Positions 1-5,486 of a stretch of DNA of 14,755 nucleotides are shown here, in pieces. The translations under genes were made by a program, and so were the position numbers. The notes beneath the pieces were generated by a model, which saw only the letters and a list, made by a program, of their open reading frames with translations, made no database searches and had not been told where the DNA came from. The stretch comes from Bifidobacterium breve (GTDB lineage: Bacteria; Actinomycetota; Acidimicrobiia; IMCC26256; PALSA-555), in assembly GCA_945889545.1 (NCBI GenBank), contig CAMDCC010000040.1, forward strand, positions 1 through 14,755, given 5' to 3'. Each line of letters begins with the position of its first letter. Positions within the stretch are counted from its first letter, which is position 1.

Positions 1-1623
1 CATCACCATGCCGCCGGAGTGGATACCGAGGTGACGCGGGAAGTCGAGCACCTGCGTGGCGAGATCCAGGACGAGCTCGGGGATGTGAACTGACTCTTCC
101 CTGGCGCCCTCGAAGGAGCTCTTGTCTCTCCCCCAACGATCCACCCACTTCGTGAGCGCATCCGCATGGCCGGGTGAGAGGCCGGCGACCTTGGCCATCT
201 CCCGGATGGCCGAGCGGGGGCGGTACGTGATCACGTTGGCGACCTGCGCAGCACGGTCGCGTCCGTACTTCTCGTAGACGTACTGGATCACCTCTTCTCG
301 CCGTTGGTGCTCGATGTCGAGGTCGATGTCGGGTGGGCCATCGCGCTCAGGAGAGAGGAAACGCTCGAACAGCAGGCCGAGGGCTACTGCGTCGGCCTTC
401 GTGACCCCGAGCGCGTAGCAAACCGCGCTGTTCGCGGCGCTCCCTCGACCCTGGCAGTAGATGTCGTGGTGCTTGCAGAACTCCACGATGTCGACGAGCA
501 GCAGGAAGTAGCCGGGGAACCCGAGCTGCTCGATCACCGCGAGCTCGTGGGCGAGCTGGCGCTGCGCCTGCTCGTACTGGGGATGCGACGGCGGGTAGCG
601 GTGCGCGGCACCGCGTGCGGTGAGCTCACGTAGCCACGACATGTCGGTGTGACCTTCGGGAACTTCGAGGTCGGGAAGGTTGGGCGCGGCGAGGCGCAGG
701 TCGAAGGCGCATTGGAGCGCGACGTCGACGGTGCGCTCGACCGCGCCGGGCCAGCGGGCGAAGCGTCGCTCCTGCTCGGCCGCGCTGCGCAGGTGAGCGA
801 ACGACGACGCGGGCAGCCAGCCGTCGATCTCGTCGAGCGAGCGCCGAGAGCGGATGGCCGCGAGCGCGGTGGCGAGTGGGCGCTGCTGGGGCGTGGCGTA
901 GTGCACGTTGTTGGTGGCGATCACGTCGATACCGGCTCTGACCGCGACCGCGGCGAGCGCGTCGTTGCGGTGACGGTCGAGGGGGTCGCCGTGATCCCAC
1001 AGCTCCACGAGCACGCGGTCGCGGCCGAACGCGTCCGTGAGCAGTTCGAGCGCGCGTCGGGCCGCGGCGGGGCCGTCGGCGTGGAGCGCGCGGGCGAGCG
1101 GCCCTTTGCGACAGCCGGTGAGCACGTGCCACGAGTCGTTCGTGGTGCTGGCACGGTTACCGGTGAGGTGCACGCCGGCTCGTGACGCGGCCGCGAGGTT
1201 GTTCAGCGTGAACCGCGGCGCACCCTTCTCCCCCGCCATCTGCCCCTCGCTGATGGCGCGCGCCAGACGCGCGTGCCCGACCGGCCCCTCCGCGAGCACC
1301 ACGAGGTGCTCACCCGGTGGATCCGCCGCTCCTCCTCCATTGGCTCGCTCTCTGCGAGCCGGGATACCCGTCTCGCGGCCGTTCGCTCGCGTCGGCGGGC
1401 CGCTCGCCAGCTCCGGGAGGGTGAGCTCGGCGCCGAACACCGTCGGGAAGCCGATGGCGCCCGCCGCGAGCGCGAATCGCACGATGCCGTAGAACCCGTC
1501 GTGGTCGGTGACCGCGAGCGCGGCCAAGCCCAGGCGCGCGGCCTCCTCGACCAGCTCCTCGGGGTGACTCGCACCATCGAGGAACGAGAAGTTCGTGTGG
1601 CAGTGCAGCTCGGCATACGCCAT
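1..1623 (-). CDS. dnaE2: Error-prone DNA polymerase III alpha subunit DnaE2, N-terminal part (runs off window)
   Basis: This is the first 541 residues of a C-family polymerase, cut by the left edge. The N-terminus has the PHP-domain signature (H7, H9 in ELHCHTNFSFLDGAS, then AVTDHDG). Further on come GYFLLLVDIVEFC, the GRGSAANS motif and the palm motif PDIDLD at residues 431-436, which carries the catalytic aspartates. The last visible residues, HLGIHSGGMVM, are typical of DnaE2. DnaE2 is the SOS-induced polymerase that works with ImuA' and ImuB in translesion synthesis and mutagenesis. The ATG at 1623 is chosen because the PHP motif begins immediately and a promoter with a LexA box ends a few bases upstream. 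No clear Shine-Dalgarno is present, consistent with a near-leaderless transcript. Its usual partners lie about 7.4 kb away at 8998-11290 on the same strand. The reading frame shows no lesion in the visible part. DnaE1 is less likely given the SOS box and the partners. Confidence 0.95.
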   Translation of the reverse strand, partial: MAYAELHCHTNFSFLDGASHPEELVEEAARLGLAALAVTDHDGFYGIVRFALAAGAIGFPTVFGAELTLPELASGPPTRANGRETGIPARRERANGGGAADPPGEHLVVLAEGPVGHARLARAISEGQMAGEKGAPRFTLNNLAAASRAGVHLTGNRASTTNDSWHVLTGCRKGPLARALHADGPAAARRALELLTDAFGRDRVLVELWDHGDPLDRHRNDALAAVAVRAGIDVIATNNVHYATPQQRPLATALAAIRSRRSLDEIDGWLPASSFAHLRSAAEQERRFARWPGAVERTVDVALQCAFDLRLAAPNLPDLEVPEGHTDMSWLRELTARGAAHRYPPSHPQYEQAQRQLAHELAVIEQLGFPGYFLLLVDIVEFCKHHDIYCQGRGSAANSAVCYALGVTKADAVALGLLFERFLSPERDGPPDIDLDIEHQRREEVIQYVYEKYGRDRAAQVANVITYRPRSAIREMAKVAGLSPGHADALTKWVDRWGRDKSSFEGAREESVHIPELVLDLATQVLDFPRHLGIHSGGMVM

Positions 1624-1632
1624 AGGACGGCC

Positions 1633-1661
1633 AACGTATCGAACGTATGTTCGATCTACAA
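1633..1661 (-). promoter_or_regulatory. LexA-controlled promoter of dnaE2 (SOS box 1639-1654)
   Basis: TCGAACGTATGTTCGA at 1639-1654 is a textbook Gram-positive/mycobacterial LexA box (TCGAAC-N4-GTTCGA). On the minus strand it fills the 17-bp spacer between a possible -35 TTGTAG (1661-1656) and a possible -10 TACGTT (1638-1633). Transcription would then start only a few bases before the dnaE2 ATG at 1623. Bound LexA would cover both promoter elements. The -35/-10 assignment is inferred; the box itself is read directly. The box also lies about 83 bp upstream of the divergent gluconokinase start, so an effect there cannot be excluded. Confidence 0.88.
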
Positions 1662-1673
1662 GCGAGCGGTCTC

Positions 1674-1714
1674 GTTGAAGCGTGGAGGTCCCCACAGGAC
1701 GCTCTTGCTTCAAC
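1674..1714 (+). repeat. Inverted repeat in the leader of the gluconokinase gene
   Basis: GTTGAAGC (1674-1681) and GCTTCAAC (1707-1714) are perfect 8-bp inverted arms. A smaller GTGG/CCAC stem (1682-1685 with 1691-1694) is nested inside. The right arm ends 22 bp before the ATG at 1737. It could be an operator for a sugar-acid repressor or a hairpin in the mRNA leader. It does not match a regulator site that I recognise. Confidence 0.4.
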
Positions 1715-1736
1715 AAGGCGTCGTTACCCTGCGCTC

Positions 1737-2228
1737 ATGCCGCCAATTGTCATCGTCGTCATGGGGGTCACCGGCGTGGGCAAGACCACCGTTGGCCAGC
1801 TCATCGCAGAGCATCTCGGTCTCGCCTTCGTGGACGCCGACGACTTCCACGACTCGGAGAGCATCGAGCGCATGCGAAGCGGCGAGCCGCTCGACGACGC
1901 GGCCCGCACGCCATGGCTCGATCGCCTCAACGCTCAGCTTGTTGAACACATGGCTACGGGGCTCGTGCTGGCCTGCTCGGCGCTCAAGCAGACCTACCGG
2001 ACGCGTCTGACCCGCGGCGTCGACAACGTGGAGTTCGTGGTGCTCAGCGGTCCGCCCGATCTCTTGCGCGAGCGCATCGAGGCTCGCACCGGTCACTTCG
2101 CGCCGGCGGCACTGCTCCCGTCACAGATCGAGGCGCTCGAGATCCCTGCCGACGCAACGGTGTTCGGTGTCGCCCGTCCACCCGAAGCCGTCGCCGCGAG
2201 CATCCTCGTCAACCTCGGGCTGGGTTAG
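1737..2228 (+). CDS. gntK: Gluconokinase (ATP:D-gluconate 6-phosphotransferase)
   Basis: This 163-residue cytoplasmic P-loop kinase phosphorylates D-gluconate to 6-phosphogluconate, feeding the pentose phosphate or Entner-Doudoroff routes. Family landmarks run in order: Walker A GVTGVGKT (10-17), DADDFH (33-38), PWL (59-61), CSALKQTYR (80-88) and GHFAPAALLPSQIEALE (119-135). The last is the characteristic gluconokinase lid/C-terminal motif. Length is normal for the GntK family (about 160-175). The frame is open further upstream, but the ATG at 1737 puts the first beta strand of the P-loop at the N-terminus as in homologues, so the longer start is rejected. No strong Shine-Dalgarno is seen. 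The gene is alone: no gluconate permease or dehydratase is nearby. It diverges from dnaE2, and its TAG stop overlaps the TAA stop of the convergent cyclase gene. Confidence 0.93.
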   Translation: MPPIVIVVMGVTGVGKTTVGQLIAEHLGLAFVDADDFHDSESIERMRSGEPLDDAARTPWLDRLNAQLVEHMATGLVLACSALKQTYRTRLTRGVDNVEFVVLSGPPDLLRERIEARTGHFAPAALLPSQIEALEIPADATVFGVARPPEAVAASILVNLGLG

Positions 2229-4975
2229 GCCTCGATCCGCCCGAGCTCGTCGTGGGCGAGGGCGGCGGCCTCGTCGATGGTCATCTCGGCACCGAGCGCC
2301 CACGCGCCGGCGAATGCTTGCGCATCGAGCGCCTCCTCGACGCGGGCGCGCGTGCGCGCCTTGGTGGCGACGTCGGCCGGGGCGCCGGGGATCCCCGACT
2401 CTGTGACGTACCGATCGAGGGCTCCGAGGAGCTGCGCCGCGACGGCTGGCGTCCCGCGAGCGATGAGCGCGGCCGCGGTGGCGATCACGAGGCTGGTGAA
2501 GAAGTCGCTGCCGGTCTCCTGCATGAAGGGCAGCGCGGTGCGCAGCGCCCGCGCCCCCTCTGGTACTTGTCGGAGCCTGAGGTGCGCGATACCGCGGAAG
2601 AACGCCGTCTGCCCGAGCCGGTTCGCGCTGCGGATCCGCGTTGCCACCTCCGCCTCCTCGAGGAGCTGCACCGCGACCTCAGGCTCAGTATGGACACGTG
2701 CGAGTCCCGCGTTGAAGAGTCCCGTCGCGATCAAGAAGCTGTTTCCGAGCCGACGGGCTCCCACGAGCATCTCGTCTGCGAGCACTCGGCCACGCTCCGT
2801 CTCGCCGCCGAGGCTGCACGCGAGCGACAGGAATTGAAGTGCGTTGAGCTCCGACCAGGCGGTGCCGTGCTCGCGTGCCGCGGCGAGCGCCTCGTCGCAG
2901 AAGGCGATCGCTTGCGTGGGTTCGTTCGACTCGAGCGCGAAGATCCCTTGCATCGCGAGCGCAACCGGCACCGGCGCCTGGTGCGCGTACCGAGAGCATT
3001 CGACGCTGGCCCGACAGAAGGCAATGCCTTCCACGGCACGGCCAACAGTGTTTGCCGCCTGACCGGCGAAGCCGAGGATGCGAGCGCGAACCTCGGGCGA
3101 CATCGTCGACTCGTGCTCGAGCGCGGCACTCAGCCAGAAGAAGGCCTCGTGGTAGGTGGAGTTCATGGCCCAGTAGGTATCCATGCCGTGGACGAGCCGC
3201 GTCAGCGTCTCCGGGTCACCGGTGTCACGGGCCCATCCGAGCGCCGCCCGGACGTTGTCATGCTCGGCGTCGAGGCGCGCGAACCACTCCTCGTCGTCGG
3301 GACCCTCAAGCTGCACCGCTGCGCTCTCGACCAAGGCGAGAAAGTGCTCGGCATGGCGCTCGTGTGCGCGAGCCGGGTCGTCGAGCTCGACGAGCTTCTC
3401 GCGGGCGTACTCGCGCAGCGTCTCGAGCAAGCGGTAGCGCGTGCCGGCGGCGGTGTCGTCGGTGACAACCATCGACTTGGCCACGAGGCTCCCGAGCAGC
3501 GAGAGCACCCCGACGGGCGCCAACCCCTCTCCCGAGGTCACGGCTTCCGCGGCGTCGAGCGTGAAGCCGCCGGCGAACACCGAGAGTCGAGCGAACAGCA
3601 GCTGCTCCTGAGCATCGAGGAGGGTGTACGACCAGTCGATTGCGCCGCGCAGCGTCTGGTGCCGCTCCAACACCGTGCGGCGCCCACCGCTGAGCAACCC
3701 GAACCGCTCGTCGAGGCGGGCAAGCACTTCGGCCGGCGCCATCAGCTGGAGCCGGGCGGCCGCGAGTTCGATCGCGAGCGGGATGCCGTCGAGGCGCTGG
3801 CAGAGCTCGGCGACGACCGGCCCGGTGTCGTCGGTGAGGGCGAACCCCCGCTTCACCGCCCGGGCTCGTTCCACGAAGAGGCGGATGGCGTCGTTCTCCA
3901 TCAGCGCGTCGAGTGCGAGTTCCTGATCCGTCGTCGGTGTGGGCAGGGGGCGGACCTCGTAGGTGAGCTCGCCTTCCACGCCGAGCGCCTCGCGGCTGCT
4001 CGCCAGCACGCTCACGCCGGGGCACGACTCGACCAGCATGTCGACGAGGGCAGCGACCGCGTCGACGACCTGCTCGCAGTTGTCCAGCACGACCAGCAGC
4101 CGCTTCTTGCTCAATGCCGCCACGATGGAATCTTCGAGTGTCCCCTGGCGGCGCTCCGGCAGCGCGAGCGATGTGCTCACCGTCGCGGGCACGAAGCCCG
4201 CGTCGAGCACGGGCCCGAGGTCCACGAACCACGCGCCGTCGGGGAAGCGGGTGACAACGTCGGCGGCAACCTGGAGCGCGAGGCGCGTCTTGCCGACGCC
4301 GCCGACGCCGGTGAGCGTGACCACCGGCGAGTCGTCGAGCGCGGCGCGGACCTCGGCGAGCTCCTCGCGTCGGCCGATGAACGCGCTGCGCTGCACGGGC
4401 AGGTTGCCGGGGTACGCATCGAGGGAGCGCAGCGGCGGGAAGTCGGACGGGAGGTCGGGGTGGTTCACCTGCACGATGCGCTCGGGCCGGCCGAGGTCGC
4501 GCAAGCGGTGCTCCCCGAGATCGACGAGGTCGACTTCGGTCCCAAGGTCGTCGCGCGCGAGGTCGGCGGTCGACGCCGACGCGACGACCTGCCCACCGTG
4601 GGCGGCCGCGGCGAGCCGAGCAGCGCGGTTGACGGCAGGGCCGTAGTAGTCACCGTCGCGCAGCTCCGCCGCGCCGGTGTGCACCCCCATGCGCACCTTG
4701 AGCGGCTCGGGGAGGAGCCAGTCCTCGGCGACGAGCGCCCGCTGCGCGTCAACAGCAGCGGCGAGCGCGTCGGGCGCGATCGCGAACGCGGCGTGCAGCC
4801 CGTCGCCGGTGGTCTTCACGACCACCCCCTCACGCTTCTCCACCGCGTTGCGCAGGATCTCGTCGTGACGCGCCAGCGCGGCGCGCATCGCGTCGGGGTG
4901 CTCCTCCCACAGGCGTGTCGAGCCCTCGAGATCGGTGAACAGGAACGTGACCGTCCCGGTGGGAAGCTCAGTCAC
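2225..4975 (-). CDS. Class III adenylate/guanylate cyclase fused to STAND (NB-ARC-like) ATPase and TPR-like region
   Basis: This 916-residue multidomain signalling protein starts with a class III nucleotidyl cyclase domain (about 5-170). Its catalytic set looks complete: metal aspartates D15 (FTDLEGST) and D58 (KTTGDG), purine-binding K54, D109 in GDYYG, and N116/R120 in VNRAAR. A STAND/AfsR-like NTPase follows, with Walker A GVGGVGKT (223-230), Walker B LLVVLDN (about 293-299) and LDGIPLAIELAAARL. The remaining C-terminal part is alpha-helical, TPR-like and rich in Ala, Leu and Glu. It probably makes cAMP or cGMP in response to a ligand or partner sensed by the TPR/ATPase part; the signal is unknown. 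No membrane segment or signal peptide is evident. The GTG at 4975 is chosen because it places the cyclase motif as in the paralogue at 5480-8268. The longer frame to 5137 would run antisense across the DUF4258 gene. Intact, unlike its paralogue. Confidence 0.9.
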   Translation of the reverse strand: MTELPTGTVTFLFTDLEGSTRLWEEHPDAMRAALARHDEILRNAVEKREGVVVKTTGDGLHAAFAIAPDALAAAVDAQRALVAEDWLLPEPLKVRMGVHTGAAELRDGDYYGPAVNRAARLAAAAHGGQVVASASTADLARDDLGTEVDLVDLGEHRLRDLGRPERIVQVNHPDLPSDFPPLRSLDAYPGNLPVQRSAFIGRREELAEVRAALDDSPVVTLTGVGGVGKTRLALQVAADVVTRFPDGAWFVDLGPVLDAGFVPATVSTSLALPERRQGTLEDSIVAALSKKRLLVVLDNCEQVVDAVAALVDMLVESCPGVSVLASSREALGVEGELTYEVRPLPTPTTDQELALDALMENDAIRLFVERARAVKRGFALTDDTGPVVAELCQRLDGIPLAIELAAARLQLMAPAEVLARLDERFGLLSGGRRTVLERHQTLRGAIDWSYTLLDAQEQLLFARLSVFAGGFTLDAAEAVTSGEGLAPVGVLSLLGSLVAKSMVVTDDTAAGTRYRLLETLREYAREKLVELDDPARAHERHAEHFLALVESAAVQLEGPDDEEWFARLDAEHDNVRAALGWARDTGDPETLTRLVHGMDTYWAMNSTYHEAFFWLSAALEHESTMSPEVRARILGFAGQAANTVGRAVEGIAFCRASVECSRYAHQAPVPVALAMQGIFALESNEPTQAIAFCDEALAAAREHGTAWSELNALQFLSLACSLGGETERGRVLADEMLVGARRLGNSFLIATGLFNAGLARVHTEPEVAVQLLEEAEVATRIRSANRLGQTAFFRGIAHLRLRQVPEGARALRTALPFMQETGSDFFTSLVIATAAALIARGTPAVAAQLLGALDRYVTESGIPGAPADVATKARTRARVEEALDAQAFAGAWALGAEMTIDEAAALAHDELGRIEA

Positions 4976-5005
4976 CGGCTTCGCCCCAGGCCGTCGGTCT
5001 GCCCT

Positions 5006-5227
5006 GTGGTCCTCGACTTCACATCCCACGCGCGCCAAGAGATGGCGATCCATGCCGTGACGGAAGACGACGTCCGACTCGTCCTCGAACGGGGTCGAAC
5101 ATGTTGGGCACATCTCGGATGATCGTGCCGACGGCATCGCTTCGGCCGCTCGACGGTTACTGTGATCTTCGAGGGATCGCCCCGCACCGACGTTCTCGTC
5201 GTCACGGTATGGAGGTCGCGACGATGA
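5006..5227 (+). pseudogene. DUF4258-family small protein, interrupted by an in-frame TGA
   Basis: The frame opens with GTG 5006 and reads LDFTSHARQEMAIHAVTEDDVRLVLERG, which resembles the N-terminal half of DUF4258 proteins (a conserved HAR motif, then an acidic 'TEDDV' helix). TGA at 5120-5122, codon 39, interrupts it. The same frame continues to 5225-5227 with TVTVIFEG and DVLVVTVW, matching the beta-strand C-terminal half expected of this fold. The second half also ends in an ATGA overlap with the next gene, the usual sign of an operon pair, so it was once coding. The most economical reading is a nonsense mutation in a roughly 73-residue protein. DUF4258 proteins are suspected RelE/HigB-like toxins, but this is a family-level inference. 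No good Shine-Dalgarno is seen at 5006, so the start is uncertain. A sequencing error is possible. Confidence 0.62.
5211..5215 (+). promoter_or_regulatory. Strong Shine-Dalgarno site of the DUF2283 gene
   Basis: GGAGG at 5211-5215 lies 8 bases before the ATG at 5224. This decides the start of the DUF2283 protein against an in-frame upstream ATG at 5101. It lies inside the last codons of the preceding DUF4258 frame. Confidence 0.8.
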
Positions 5228-5466
5228 AGTTCACATGGGACCAGACGCACAATGTTGCGAGCATCACCATCGTTGATGGTGATCTGCGCGGTCGAGCGCG
5301 TGACGCATGGCGGGTCTCCGACGACGTCGTGTTCGACCTCGACGAGGAGGGTCGTGTGATCAACATCCAGATCCTCGACCCGGCACGGATGCTCACCGGC
5401 GTGAACACGGCGGAGGAAGCGCTCAGCCAGGTGCTCGGCTCGCTGGCAACGCTCCGCGCCTCGTAA
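5224..5466 (+). CDS. DUF2283 family small protein (possible antitoxin partner of DUF4258)
   Basis: This 80-residue protein begins MKFTWDQTHNVASITI, followed by VSDDVVFDLDEEGRVINIQILD. That is the two-part pattern of DUF2283 (a short beta-rich 'MK.tYD...A.yi' stretch, then 'dg..ldyDe.GrvvGIeiLdas'). It starts in an ATGA overlap with the DUF4258 frame and has a strong GGAGG ribosome site, so the two were translationally coupled. The molecular role of DUF2283 is not established. Repeated pairing with DUF4258 suggests a toxin-antitoxin-like module in which this would be the antitoxin. Here the DUF4258 partner carries a stop codon, so this gene may be an orphan. Its frame is intact, with no membrane segment or signal peptide. 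It converges on the broken cyclase gene, 13 bp away. Confidence 0.82.
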   Translation: MKFTWDQTHNVASITIVDGDLRGRARDAWRVSDDVVFDLDEEGRVINIQILDPARMLTGVNTAEEALSQVLGSLATLRAS

Positions 5467-5470
5467 CGAC

Positions 5471-5486
5471 TGCCTGAACTCAGGCA
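5471..5486. terminator. Small hairpin between convergent genes (possible bidirectional terminator)
   Basis: TGCCTGAACTCAGGCA is an inverted repeat (TGCCTG / AACT / CAGGCA). It sits exactly between the TAA of the DUF2283 gene (5464-5466) and the TGA of the convergent cyclase pseudogene (5480-5482), overlapping the latter. No T-tract follows on either strand, so intrinsic termination would be of the weak, tail-less actinobacterial kind. Confidence 0.35.

Noticed and set aside
5084..5110. Possible third LexA box around TCGAACATGTTGG
   Set aside because: The half sites lack the four-base spacing (GAAC-N4-GTTC), and the site lies inside a coding frame.
5120..5122. TGA in the DUF4258 frame as a selenocysteine codon
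   Set aside because: No family precedent, no obvious recoding hairpin after it, and TGA is used as an ordinary stop by neighbouring genes.
2252..5122. Very long plus-strand open frame opposite the cyclase gene
   Set aside because: It is the antisense shadow of a GC-rich gene. The opposite strand carries clear domain motifs; only the last part from 5006 is real coding (DUF4258).
4976..5137. N-terminal extension of the intact cyclase, including a CPTC motif that looks like half a zinc ribbon
   Set aside because: The extension runs antisense to the DUF4258 frame, and the paralogue starts directly at the cyclase domain. The GTG at 4975 gives the matching start, so the CPTC is an accident of the opposite strand.
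5101..5223. Longer DUF2283 protein starting at ATG 5101
   Set aside because: It is in frame, but the added 41 residues are arginine-rich and unlike the family, whereas GGAGG and MKFTWD fit the start at 5224.
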